The position numbers and the translations under genes were made by a program. The notes under the pieces are model-generated. The model saw only the letters and a list, made by a program, of their open reading frames with translations. It made no database searches and had not been told where the DNA came from. Shown in pieces: positions 25,635-34,482 of a stretch of 64,000 nucleotides of DNA (within the stretch, counting starts at the first letter, position 1; the number at the start of each line of letters is the position of its first letter). Source of the DNA: MVRV01 sp964469905 (lineage in GTDB: Bacteria > Desulfobacterota > Syntrophia > Syntrophales > Smithellaceae); contig CAYXZW010000010.1 of the NCBI GenBank assembly GCA_964469905.1, forward strand, positions 1 through 64,000, in the 5' to 3' direction.

Positions 25635-26579
25635 ATGACACATTCGATATTGAAGAAGTTTAAAGAAAGAAATTTTTTGATCGGCCTGATCATTGCTATG
25701 GCTGTGCTCGTAATGATTGGTTTTTATAAGCCGGCGGTTCTGGTTGAGGGTTTACAGCGCTCAGCTCTTTACGCTCTGATTGCCCTGCCAATGGCTCTGT
25801 TGCTGGGCATTGTTGATATTATTAATCTGGCCCATGGCGAGTTCATGATGCTGGGGGCATATTTCGCTTATTTCCTGAGTTGGCAGTTCGGCATAGATCC
25901 CCTGGTTGCAGTCATTCCGGCGATAGTTTTCTTCTTTATCTTTGGGCTGCTAATCTATTTCATAAGCTTCAAACACATCATTGGCACGCTGCCGATCAAT
26001 CAACTGCTTCTGGGATTCGGAATAAGCTTGATATTTTCCGAGGGAATAACGGCAATAGCAACCAATGCGCCCCGTAAACTCAGCTTGGATTACGTTTCCT
26101 CATCGGCTTCCATCGGCAACTTTACTTTTGGAACTTTTGAATTCGTTTATGTTGCCGCCGCTTTGATCGTGTTCATCGGTCTGCAATTATTTCTGAAGAA
26201 GACGGCAACCGGACAAGCGGCTGTAGCTGTCGGCCAGAATCCACGCGGAGCAAGATTTGTCGGCATTAACGTCAACAACATTTATTTACTGATCTTCTGT
26301 ATTTCCATCACGATAATCGGCGCCATCGGTCCCCTGTTTATGACTCGATACACATTATTCCCGCAAATGGGGGGTGCTTTCACTTTAAAATCTTTCTCAC
26401 TGGTTGCCGTAGGCGGTATGGGTTCAATAACGGGAGTTGTATATGCGGCGCTGATTTTAGGTATGGGCGAAGCTCTGGTTCTTTCCTCGTTGAAATACGG
26501 TAAGTGGGCAGAGATCATTTATTTTGCTCTAATTATTGGTGTCATAATGTACAGATCACATCAAAGGCAGGTAAAATGA
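25635..26579 (+). CDS. livH: Branched-chain-type ABC permease LivH (set 1)
   Basis: A 314-residue inner-membrane permease with about eight hydrophobic segments. The LivH hallmark INLAHGEFMMLGAY lies at about 61-74. A conserved cytoplasmic loop around PRGARFVGINVNNIYLLIF precedes the last helices, and VGGMGSITG is the coupling region for the ATPases. ATG 25635 is the start. The stop overlaps the livM start (ATGA). Confidence 0.92.
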   Translation: MTHSILKKFKERNFLIGLIIAMAVLVMIGFYKPAVLVEGLQRSALYALIALPMALLLGIVDIINLAHGEFMMLGAYFAYFLSWQFGIDPLVAVIPAIVFFFIFGLLIYFISFKHIIGTLPINQLLLGFGISLIFSEGITAIATNAPRKLSLDYVSSSASIGNFTFGTFEFVYVAAALIVFIGLQLFLKKTATGQAAVAVGQNPRGARFVGINVNNIYLLIFCISITIIGAIGPLFMTRYTLFPQMGGAFTLKSFSLVAVGGMGSITGVVYAALILGMGEALVLSSLKYGKWAEIIYFALIIGVIMYRSHQRQVK

Positions 26580-27496
26580 AGTACTGGAAATATTTAGGCG
26601 TATTAGTCCTCCTGATCATAGCGATTATTCTTCCCAGATTTCTGGGATTGTATCAACTGCAAATCATGAATTTCGTCTTTGTATACATAGCTTTTGCCCT
26701 GAGTTGGGATATGCTGCTGAGATCGGGCCAGCTATCTTTCGGTATTGCCGGATTTGCCGGAATCGGCGGGTATACATCCATCGTATTATGCTATTATTTT
26801 AAGCTGGAGCCATTACTTTGCATCGTAGCCGGAGCCGGAGCGGCGGCTATCGTAGCCTTGCTGGTTGGATCTCAGGTGTTAAAATTAAGAGGGCTATATT
26901 TTTCTATAGTCACTCTGGCGATCGGCGAAATATTCCGTATAATAGTAAGAAATCTGGAAGTAACCGGAGAAGCGGAAGGCATACTGCTGCCTAATGCAAT
27001 CTTTATGGGTGATCCTACCAAAACTTACTGGCTGATGTTCACCGTGGCCGCAATAACAATCGTTATGTCGATGTTATTCCAGAAAACAAAAATGCATTAC
27101 GCATTAACCTCAATTGCCAACGACGAAATTGTTGCCGCATCGAGCGGTGTGAATATTTTCAAATATCTTGTTATAATTTTTGCCGTTACATCAGCCATTC
27201 AGGGCATGGCCGGTGCAGCGTACTGGCAGATATATGCCTCTGCAACTCCCGAAGGAGCATTTAATCTGGGCTTTGCTCTTATACCGATTACCATGGCTCT
27301 CTTTGGCGGTATCGGCACAACATGGGGACCGGTAATCGGCGCCACCATATTAACTGTAACGGCGGAACTATTAAAATTACAGTTTCCCCACGGTCATTTA
27401 CTGGTCTATGGATTTATTATGGTTATAGCAATACTGTGGTTTCCCAATGGCATTATGGGTATAATTAAGAAATTAACAGCAAAACTCAATAATTGA
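26576..27496 (+). CDS. livM: Branched-chain-type ABC permease LivM (set 1)
   Basis: A 306-residue membrane permease, partner of LivH. LRSGQLSFGIAGFAGIGGY is the LivM motif near residue 47, and GGIGTTWGPVIGA is the coupling region. ATG 26576 overlaps the livH stop by 4 bp (ATGA), which indicates translational coupling; the reading frame stays open further upstream but inside livH. Eight or so transmembrane segments. Confidence 0.92.
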   Translation: MKYWKYLGVLVLLIIAIILPRFLGLYQLQIMNFVFVYIAFALSWDMLLRSGQLSFGIAGFAGIGGYTSIVLCYYFKLEPLLCIVAGAGAAAIVALLVGSQVLKLRGLYFSIVTLAIGEIFRIIVRNLEVTGEAEGILLPNAIFMGDPTKTYWLMFTVAAITIVMSMLFQKTKMHYALTSIANDEIVAASSGVNIFKYLVIIFAVTSAIQGMAGAAYWQIYASATPEGAFNLGFALIPITMALFGGIGTTWGPVIGATILTVTAELLKLQFPHGHLLVYGFIMVIAILWFPNGIMGIIKKLTAKLNN

Positions 27497-27517
27497 TAGA
27501 GAAGCAAGGATTAGGCA

Positions 27518-28240
27518 ATGGCAATTTTAAAAACGACGGGATTGACCCGGCAATTCGGTGGATTGGTGGCATTGAGCGATGTCAATATCGAAGTGAACGA
27601 AAGTGAAATTGTGGGCATTATCGGGCCGAACGGCGCGGGCAAGTCAACATTTACCAATGTTATTGCCGGAGTATATTTGCCGACATCAGGAAAGATAGAA
27701 TTTTGCGGTCAGGACATCACAACAAAAGCGGCTCATGAGAAATGTCACAGTGGCATAAGCAGAACATTCCAGCTTATGCGTCCTTTAATCGGACTGAACT
27801 TGATCCAGAATATAATGCTCGGGGCAATGTTCGGCAAAATGCATTCATTAAAAGAAGCACATAAAAGGTCTCTGGAGCTCTGCAAGTTTTTAAACCTGGA
27901 AAAAGTAGAGCGGCCGATTGCGGCAATGACGGCCCTGGAAATAAAAAAAATGGAAATAGCGCGCGCGTTGGCAACAGAACCGAAACTGCTTTTTCTAGAT
28001 GAAGTTATGGCCGGGCTCAACAAAGACGAAACAATGGAAATAATTGATACCGTTCGAAAGATTCACGCTCAGGGAATGGCCATTGTAATTATCGAACACG
28101 TAATGAGAGTTATTCGAGAATTGACTCATCGTGTCGTTGTATTGGAATGGGGCAAGGTATTATGTGAAGGCCCCTATGATAAAGTGTCTAGTAATCCACG
28201 GGTAATTACCGCATATCTCGGTGAGGAAGCAGAATGTTAG
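27518..28240 (+). CDS. livG: Branched-chain-type ABC ATPase LivG (set 1)
   Basis: A 240-residue ATP-binding subunit. Walker A is GPNGAGKST (about 36-44). LFLDEVMAGLN is Walker B with the catalytic Glu. The usual LSGGQ signature is replaced by a MTALEIKKMEIARAL stretch, a weak version that is uncommon and worth noting. The D-loop and switch His (IIEHVMRV) are present. It powers LivHM together with LivF, which overlaps by 7 bp. ATG 27518 is the start. Confidence 0.9.
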   Translation: MAILKTTGLTRQFGGLVALSDVNIEVNESEIVGIIGPNGAGKSTFTNVIAGVYLPTSGKIEFCGQDITTKAAHEKCHSGISRTFQLMRPLIGLNLIQNIMLGAMFGKMHSLKEAHKRSLELCKFLNLEKVERPIAAMTALEIKKMEIARALATEPKLLFLDEVMAGLNKDETMEIIDTVRKIHAQGMAIVIIEHVMRVIRELTHRVVVLEWGKVLCEGPYDKVSSNPRVITAYLGEEAEC

Positions 28241-28935
28241 AAGTTAAAAATTTAAATGTATTTTACGGTAAATTGCAAATCATCTGGAATTTATCTGCGC
28301 AGATTGGCAATGAATCAGTTGGATTGTTCGGACCCAACGGCGCCGGTAAAACGACTCTGATCAATACCATACTGGGTCTTGTAAAGCCGGCAAGTGGCGA
28401 AATAACTTTGGACGGAGAGCCGCTGGTCAACATGGATACAGACAAGATAATTAAACATGGTATTGCCATAGTTCCACAGGACAGAGAGTTATTTCCCCTG
28501 ATGACCGTGCTGGAAAATTTGCGCACCGGCTGTGCCTATATACCGAGGGCAAAAAAGAAATATGCGGAAAGACTAGAATACGTCTTTGCAATGTTTCCGA
28601 TATTGAAAGAAAGATTGGACCAGCCCGCAGGAAGCATGAGTGGAGGTCAGCAAAGAATGGTTGCCATTGGCAGAGCATTGATGGCTGATCCCAAGCTATT
28701 AATTCTGGATGAGCCTTCAGGCGGATTGCAGCCGTCAATAGTTACGGAAGTGTTTCACCGCTTAAAAGAAATCAAAAAAGATATTTCTATTCTTGTAACC
28801 GAACAAAATGTCCGCCAAGCTCTGAAAGCTATCGACAGAGGCTACATCCTGGAAAATGGTAAAATAGCAATGGCCGACACAGCGCAAAATCTTGCGGGAA
28901 ATGATCATATAAGAAAATCATATCTGGGCATCTAA
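28234..28935 (+). CDS. livF: Branched-chain-type ABC ATPase LivF (set 1)
   Basis: A 233-residue ATP-binding subunit. Walker A GPNGAGKTT (about 34-42), signature MSGGQQRMVAIGRALM, Walker B LLILDEPSGGL and switch region LVTEQNVRQAL are all canonical. It overlaps livG by 7 bp and closes the set 1 cassette. Its start is ATG 28234. Confidence 0.92.
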   Translation: MLEVKNLNVFYGKLQIIWNLSAQIGNESVGLFGPNGAGKTTLINTILGLVKPASGEITLDGEPLVNMDTDKIIKHGIAIVPQDRELFPLMTVLENLRTGCAYIPRAKKKYAERLEYVFAMFPILKERLDQPAGSMSGGQQRMVAIGRALMADPKLLILDEPSGGLQPSIVTEVFHRLKEIKKDISILVTEQNVRQALKAIDRGYILENGKIAMADTAQNLAGNDHIRKSYLGI

Positions 28936-29275
28936 TTTCTATTCGGTCTTGCAGGCCGACCTTGTTGGCATAGTGGTGGGCTTCTTCAACTAATGCTCAA
29001 CTCGTGACCTCTCGTCACCATTAGTTGGCCAGGCTATACGCCTGAAGCTCCCTTCTTCCCGAAGCTGATCTTTTGCAATCGAAATGGTATCAGCGGGAAT
29101 TCCGTGCTGTGCAAAATCACAATATCCTGGATTTATTCGGAAAGGTCTTCGCATGTCCAGCAAAAGAATATCTTATAATTATACCATAAAATTATATTGA
29201 CAAAATCAGGGAAAAGGATATTTTTGAGTCGTTCGGTCGCCGACCGTATATTATCCAACAAGGAGGAGAACTAGC
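28936..29275. other. Intergenic region with nested hairpin and promoter
   Basis: About 340 bp after livF. A nested hairpin is formed by CAACTAATG (28987-28995) and CATTAGTTG (29019-29027), with GTGAC/GTCAC inside; it may end the liv transcript although no T-run follows. A promoter lies at 29197-29224. No gene was found. Confidence 0.55.
29197..29224 (+). promoter_or_regulatory. Promoter of the Ala-rich lipoprotein gene
   Basis: TTGACA (29197-29202) and TATTTT (29219-29224) are 16 bp apart. The GTCGTTCGGTCGCCGACCG segment just downstream has a short CGGTC/GACCG inverted repeat that could affect the 5' leader. Confidence 0.6.
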
Positions 29276-29878
29276 ATGAAGTATTTCAAGTATTCTGTAT
29301 CGTTAATGGTTATTCTGATTTTATCCCTCGTGTTCATTGGCTGTGCAAAGCCCCCCGAAGCGGAAAAGTCAGCGGCCAATGCCGCGATGACCGCTGCTGC
29401 TGCCGCGGGTGCCGACAAGTACGCCGCCACTGATCTGGGTGCCGCCAAAAAGATCTGGGATGCAGCCGAAGCGCAGATGAAGGAAAAAAAGTATAATGAA
29501 GCAAAACAGGCCTATGTAGATGCCAAAGCCGCCTTCGAAAAGGCCACAGCCGCCGCCGCAGCGGGCAAGAAGGCAGCGGTAGCCGAGGTTAATGCCTCTG
29601 TGGCTGCTCTGGAGGAAGCCTGGTTGAAACTCGAATCCGGCGCTAAAAATGTCGAAAAGAAGATGAAAGACAAGAAAGAAGCCTGGACTGCTGACGCCAC
29701 CGCATTCGCCGAGCGCCTGAAAGCAGCCAAAGAATCGGTTGCGGCTGATCCGATCGGCGCCAAAGCAAAGATTGCCGAACTGAAATCAGTTATTGACAAA
29801 TGGGATGCCACGTTTACTGAACTGGCCGCCATGCCGGTAAAACCCGAGCCAGCGAAAAAGGGCACAAAAAAGAAATAA
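29276..29878 (+). CDS. Alanine-rich helical lipoprotein
   Basis: A 200-residue predicted lipoprotein. Signal peptide and lipobox VFIGC put the modified Cys near residue 23. The mature part is rich in Ala, Lys and Glu, strongly helical, with heptad-like runs, and ends in a Lys/Pro-rich tail (KPEPAKKGTKKK). It resembles periplasmic coiled-coil spacer lipoproteins (DUF4398-like in general build), but no specific family is claimed. AAGGAGGAG precedes ATG 29276. The intrinsic terminator at 29911 closes a single-gene unit. Confidence 0.8.
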   Translation: MKYFKYSVSLMVILILSLVFIGCAKPPEAEKSAANAAMTAAAAAGADKYAATDLGAAKKIWDAAEAQMKEKKYNEAKQAYVDAKAAFEKATAAAAAGKKAAVAEVNASVAALEEAWLKLESGAKNVEKKMKDKKEAWTADATAFAERLKAAKESVAADPIGAKAKIAELKSVIDKWDATFTELAAMPVKPEPAKKGTKKK

Positions 29879-29910
29879 TTCTTCTCCCTCGATAGCGCAG
29901 ATATCAGTCC

Positions 29911-29951
29911 AAAGGGCGTTAGCGTTTGCAAAAACGCGACGCCCTTTTTTC
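29911..29951 (+). terminator. Rho-independent terminator after the lipoprotein gene
   Basis: AAAGGGCGT and ACGCCCTTTTTTC enclose an inner GCGTTT/AAACGC stem. The hairpin runs directly into a six-T tract, a strong intrinsic terminator. Confidence 0.85.
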
Positions 29952-29993
29952 TTCCCGCCTAAGCGGCATAATCTTTGAATGGGAAATTGAATT

Positions 29994-30117
29994 ATACCAC
30001 TTCGAGTTCAAAAGATAACGAGGCGGCAAGAAGGAGGCTCCGGAGGCGTATTACTAATACGTTGAGGACGCCGACGACGCTGCCAACAAAGTTAGGCTGC
30101 AGAAATCGAAGCGGTAT
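29994..30117. repeat. Dispersed palindromic element, family B, copy 1
   Basis: An imperfect palindrome with outer arms ATACCACTTCGA (29994-30005) and TCGAAGCGGTAT (30106-30117). The core reads AGATAACGAGGCGGCAAG, then AGGCTCCGGAGGCGTATTAC, TAATACG and GACGCCGACGACG. It ends on the purQ stop codon. The core of about 95 bp recurs inverted at 37498-37622. Confidence 0.75.
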
Positions 30118-30941
30118 CAGAATTCTTTACTGCGAATGAAGTTAACAGCGTTGCGGAAAATCGCAATACCCTGGCCTTCTTCAGGGAGGCACTCGCGTGT
30201 CCAGCGGGGATGATTGGTGCGGTGCAGATAAGCTTCGGGATGAGGCATCAAACCAAAGAGTCGTCCCGTTTCATTACAAATTCCGGCAATAGCCTGTATC
30301 GAACCGTTGGGGTTGGCCGGATACTGCATGACCGTAAGGCCATTCGCATCGCAGTACTGAAAGGCAAAAAGATTTTTCCGGACGATCTGTTTTAAAACTG
30401 TTGCGCTGGCGGGCACAAACTTGCCTTCACCGTGCCGCACGGGATAATAAACAACATCCAGGCCTTTGGTGAAAACGCAGGGGCTTTGGGCGTTGGCCTT
30501 TAAATAAACCCAGCGGTCTTCGAAGCGACCGGAGTCGTTATAAGTAAGAGTTGTGCTCTGCATCTTATAATCACCGGCGAGCGCCGGCAATAATCCCAGT
30601 TTCACCATCAATTGAAAACCGTTGCAGACACCAAGAATTAATTTGCCGGCCGAAATAAAATCCAGCAAATCGGCAAAGAGTATTTCCTGATGTCCGGCAA
30701 TCCGCGCATGCAAAAAGCGGTTAGCTCCGGCTTTGGCCGAGCCCAAATCGTCGCCATCAAGGAAACCGCCCGGTAAATTTAAAAAGGAATAATCGGCGAG
30801 GCGCTTTTCCCCGTAAAGAAGTTCACTCAAATGGACGATGTCAACCACATCAGCGCCGGCCAGCTTGCAGGCATACGCCATTTCCATCTCACAGTTAGTG
30901 CCGTTACCGGTTAAAACAATTGCTTTGACTTTACGGGACAT
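30117..30941 (-). CDS. purQ: Phosphoribosylformylglycinamidine synthase, glutaminase subunit PurQ
   Basis: A 274-residue class I glutamine amidotransferase supplying ammonia to PurL in purine synthesis. The nucleophile Cys106 lies in LGVCNGFQ, and the His-Glu pair (His234, Glu236) lies in LMPHPEAYLH. LPGGFLDGDDLGSAKAGANR matches the amidotransferase N-terminal region. It is longer than Bacillus PurQ (about 227) and resembles the amidotransferase domain of large PurL. purL lies just upstream on the same strand, separated by repeat C1. Confidence 0.93.
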   Translation of the reverse strand: MSRKVKAIVLTGNGTNCEMEMAYACKLAGADVVDIVHLSELLYGEKRLADYSFLNLPGGFLDGDDLGSAKAGANRFLHARIAGHQEILFADLLDFISAGKLILGVCNGFQLMVKLGLLPALAGDYKMQSTTLTYNDSGRFEDRWVYLKANAQSPCVFTKGLDVVYYPVRHGEGKFVPASATVLKQIVRKNLFAFQYCDANGLTVMQYPANPNGSIQAIAGICNETGRLFGLMPHPEAYLHRTNHPRWTRECLPEEGQGIAIFRNAVNFIRSKEF

Positions 30942-30960
30942 AGAATAATCTCGCTTCTAA

Positions 30961-31132
30961 GCCGTTGTTCAACAACGGCTGTACTGTTGTAATATCGTAA
31001 TCGGCATAAGGGGCCGCAACGAAATGATCTTTCCATAACCTGATAACCTAACCACCTAAAGGTGGCGCGAGGTCACCACACCCTCAGGGGTGGACTTGCC
31101 ACCAGCATGGTGGTTATTTTTTAACGGCCCCT
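30961..31132. repeat. Dispersed palindromic element, family C, copy 1
   Basis: Occupies the purL-purQ junction. GCCGTTGTTCAACAACGGC forms a hairpin at one end. A 44-bp core at 31033-31076 (from CCATAACCTGATAACC to CGAGGTCAC) recurs inverted at 47947-47990 with one mismatch. GGGGCCG and CGGCCCC flank it. Being between purL and purQ, it lies within a likely operon. Confidence 0.8.
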
Positions 31133-34112
31133 AAAAATTAAGCGGCTTTTGCCAGGCTTCTTTGAGTTTACTGATTTTTCCTTTAATAATTAACCGGCCA
31201 TTAATCCCTTCGACCTGAAACAACCCGTCGGCGGCGACAAAGCCAATTTCACTGATAATATTTCCCGCCATGATTTTTTCGAACTTTTTCTGATCCTGCG
31301 GGTGGATGGTCACGACAAAACGACTGGCCGTTTCGGAAAATAAAATATAATCATTTCTCTTTTTGCCTGCATAGGGAACGTCTTTTAAGTCGACATTCAT
31401 GCCCAAACCGCCGGCAAAAGCAGTTTCCATCAAAGCCACAGCCAACCCGCCGTCGGAGCAGTCATGACAGGAAGCAACCAGACCAACCACGATTGCCTTA
31501 TGCAGCGCCCGGTACATTTTCCTGGCGCGCTCGGCGTCAACCTTGGGAACATTATTGCCTACGGCATTATGCAGGGCAAACCATTCCGATCCGCCCAGTT
31601 CATCTTTGGTTTCACCGAGAACATAAACCAGATCCTGCGGACGTTTGGCGTCCATTGTTACGGCCTTGCGGACATCCTGAATCTTGCCGATGACCGAGTA
31701 AAGGAGCGACGGCGGAATGGAAATTTTGGTAGAGCCTATGGAATAGTCGTTTTTCATGCTGTCCTTGCCGGAAATACAGGGGACACCATAAGCGGTTGTG
31801 TAGTCAAAAATGGCCATATTGGAGCGCACCAGTTGGGCCAGTTTGTATTCGCCGTCGGGCGTTTTGGCGGACTTGACGGGATCACACCAGCAGAAGTTAT
31901 CCAGGCCCGCGAGATTCTCCAGATCGGCCCCCACGGCGACCGCATTGCGCACGGCTTCATCAATGGCGCAGGCCGTCATATGATAAGTATCAATATCGCT
32001 GTAACGCGGACAAATACCATGCGCCACAACTACACCTTCCATCGAATCAAGAAGCGGCCGGATTACGGCGGCATCCGACGGACCGTCATTGGCAGCGCCC
32101 GTAAGCGGCTTGATTACCGAACCCGCCTGAACTTCATGGTCATACTGGCGCACAACGGATTCCTTCGAGCAGATATTTAACCGAGACAGCATTTGGGTCA
32201 GCGCCTTATTCCAATTGGCCGGTTCCGGAAATTGCGGTTCCTTGTTTTTCGGCGGCTGCCACCGGGCGGCAAGTTTTAATTGCGGAACACCCTCGTGCAG
32301 AAATTCCATGTCCAGATAAGCAACAGTCTTTTTCCCGTAAAGTACATGAAATTTGCCGGTAGCGGTAAATTTACCCAGGACGGTCGCTTCCACATCCATT
32401 TTTTTGGCCAGCGCTGTAAATTGCTTAACTTTTTTCGGATCAACCGCCAGCGTCATGCGTTCCTGGGCTTCGGAAACCAGAATTTCCCAGGGCTGCAGGC
32501 CGGGATATTTTAAGGGAGCAAGCGACAGATCAATCTGGCAACCACCCGAATAAGTGGCCATTTCGCCGACCGAAGAGGACAAACCACCGGCGCCGTTATC
32601 AGTAATGGCGCGATACAGCCCCCGATTGCGGGCAACAAGCAGAAAATCCGTCATTTTTTTCTGTGTGATCGGATCGCCGATTTGTACCGCGGTGACCGGC
32701 GAACCCTCATGCAGCTCTTCGGACGAGAAGGTGGCTCCATGAATTCCATCCTTGCCGATCCGGCCTCCGGTCATAATGATGACGTCTCCCGGCATTATTT
32801 CTTTGGTATGGGTGGGCTTGCCGTTAAGCCGTGCGGGCATGAAGCCGGCCGTACCGCAATAGACAAGAGGTTTACCCAGGAACCGGTCATCAAAAACAAT
32901 GCTGCCGTTGACCGTCGGGATACCGCTTTTATTGCCGCCGTGTTCAACACCTTCGCGGACGCCTTCGTAAATGCGGCGGGGATGAAGAATCCGGGGCGGC
33001 AGCTTCTTTTTATAAAAAGGAGTAGCAAAGCAAAAAACGTCGGTATTGAAAATGAGTTTGGCGCCGATGCCGGTGCCAAACGGATCGCGGTTAACCCCGA
33101 CAATGCCGGTGAGCGCTCCGCCGTAGGGATCAAGCGCCGACGGTGAATTATGGGTTTCGACTTTAAAAACCAGGTTATAATTATCATTGAACTTGATTAT
33201 TCCGGCGTTATCAACAAACACGGAAAGACAGAAATCCTTTTTGCCTTTTGTTTTACGGATTTGGGCCGTGGAACCCTTGATATACGTTTTAAAAAGCGAA
33301 TCAATGGTGAGCTTTGCCCCGGCAGTAGTGTAAGTGATCTGACTGTTAAATATTTTATGCTTGCAATGCTCCGACCAGGTCTGCGCCAGGCATTCCAATT
33401 CGACATCGGTGATGTTTGCAGAAAGACCGATCTTTTTTCTGGTGCTGATTATATTGGGCTGACGAAAATATCGCTGCAGGGCCTTCATCTCTTCGAGATT
33501 CAGGGCCAGCAACTTATCCTGACTTATCTGCAAAAGCTGCTCGTCATTAAAGCCGGCCAGATCTATTTCTAAGACTGCCGGCTTATCTTCTCCCAGAACA
33601 TGCGGCACATAAGCAGGCCGGCCGGAGGTGGAATTAAATTCATCCCGGCCAATAACCTGATGCCTTTCAATCAAATCATTGGCTAAAAGTCCTGAGGCCA
33701 CGTTTTCGGCATCCGTCCGGGATAATTTGCCGCACAGGAGATATTGACGGGAAGTATAAACACTTATTGGACGTGACCCGCTCATGTTGCGCATCAATAG
33801 TTCAATTGCTTCGCGGGCGGTTTTGCCGACGTTATCGGTAACACCGGGCCGAAAACCAACCTCAATGAGCCAGTCAAAATCGGAAGACAGTGGTTTATTG
33901 ATGGCAAAGTTCTGGATGACAGGGTCTGCCAGAGGGCCTGCGGCAGCCTCTTTTAACTGAGCTTTAGTTAACCCGCCTTCGATTGTGTAAACCTCGACGG
34001 TGGACACTTTTTCCACCGGCAAAGAGAAATTATCAATGATTCTTCTCTTTATTTTTTCGCCCAGAGCATCGCGAATACCTTTTTTAAAGCCAACTTCAAT
34101 TCTATCCGCCAC
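31131..34112 (-). CDS. purL: Phosphoribosylformylglycinamidine synthase PurL, large type without glutaminase domain
   Basis: A 993-residue FGAM synthetase. The first ~170 residues carry two PurS-like segments (VGFKKGIRDALGEKIKRRI and VGFRPGVTDNVGKTAREAI), as in the N-terminal domain of large PurL. The catalytic body follows, with ETHNSPSAL near residue 319, HGGNKSGIPT and later KDSMKND. The E. coli protein is about 1295 residues because it also contains the glutaminase; here that domain is the separate purQ. It is thus an intermediate between large PurL and the PurSQL type. ATG 34112 is the start. Confidence 0.94.
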   Translation of the reverse strand: MADRIEVGFKKGIRDALGEKIKRRIIDNFSLPVEKVSTVEVYTIEGGLTKAQLKEAAAGPLADPVIQNFAINKPLSSDFDWLIEVGFRPGVTDNVGKTAREAIELLMRNMSGSRPISVYTSRQYLLCGKLSRTDAENVASGLLANDLIERHQVIGRDEFNSTSGRPAYVPHVLGEDKPAVLEIDLAGFNDEQLLQISQDKLLALNLEEMKALQRYFRQPNIISTRKKIGLSANITDVELECLAQTWSEHCKHKIFNSQITYTTAGAKLTIDSLFKTYIKGSTAQIRKTKGKKDFCLSVFVDNAGIIKFNDNYNLVFKVETHNSPSALDPYGGALTGIVGVNRDPFGTGIGAKLIFNTDVFCFATPFYKKKLPPRILHPRRIYEGVREGVEHGGNKSGIPTVNGSIVFDDRFLGKPLVYCGTAGFMPARLNGKPTHTKEIMPGDVIIMTGGRIGKDGIHGATFSSEELHEGSPVTAVQIGDPITQKKMTDFLLVARNRGLYRAITDNGAGGLSSSVGEMATYSGGCQIDLSLAPLKYPGLQPWEILVSEAQERMTLAVDPKKVKQFTALAKKMDVEATVLGKFTATGKFHVLYGKKTVAYLDMEFLHEGVPQLKLAARWQPPKNKEPQFPEPANWNKALTQMLSRLNICSKESVVRQYDHEVQAGSVIKPLTGAANDGPSDAAVIRPLLDSMEGVVVAHGICPRYSDIDTYHMTACAIDEAVRNAVAVGADLENLAGLDNFCWCDPVKSAKTPDGEYKLAQLVRSNMAIFDYTTAYGVPCISGKDSMKNDYSIGSTKISIPPSLLYSVIGKIQDVRKAVTMDAKRPQDLVYVLGETKDELGGSEWFALHNAVGNNVPKVDAERARKMYRALHKAIVVGLVASCHDCSDGGLAVALMETAFAGGLGMNVDLKDVPYAGKKRNDYILFSETASRFVVTIHPQDQKKFEKIMAGNIISEIGFVAADGLFQVEGINGRLIIKGKISKLKEAWQKPLNF

Positions 34113-34482
34113 AATAAACCTTCAAATTATTCAATATTTTACTGTACTTTTTTTATAGACGATGCGCTTATACCGAAAAGCGGTAAATTATGCAACTTAC
34201 AAATTTTGCAAAACGCTTTGCCGGTTTGGTATTTAGGTCCGACTTCCGTTTCCCGCTTTTTTATGTTTTATTTTCTATGCTCTGTTTTCCATTGACAGAT
34301 AAAATCCGCTATCCTATACTCCAGAAATTACAGGTGATGATTTATTAATATTACCTATCGAGTATGGAAGGCACTGTCTTCTATACTGATAAATCCGCAA
34401 AAGGAAACGTAAATCAGACGTCAGGCAAAACGAAACAATTTTCACAATAGTCTGAAATAATCCAATAAGGAGCACGAAATCT
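34113..34482. other. Divergent spacer between purL and the TRAP operon
   Basis: About 370 bp. It contains the TRAP promoter at 34292-34320. No purine riboswitch was recognised on the purL side. A possible 28-codon frame starting at 34362 has no remarkable composition and is not called. Confidence 0.45.
34292..34320 (+). promoter_or_regulatory. Sigma70-like promoter of the TRAP operon
   Basis: TTGACA (34292-34297) and TATACT (34315-34320) with a 17-bp spacer, close to consensus. The dctP start codon is about 160 bp downstream. Confidence 0.75.

Noticed and set aside
34113..34300. Purine riboswitch upstream of purL
   Set aside because: Looked for the three-stem purine aptamer and a terminator; neither was visible.
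34362..34448. 28-codon ORF before dctP as a possible second leader peptide
   Set aside because: No run of any one codon and no terminator after it, unlike the Tyr leader.
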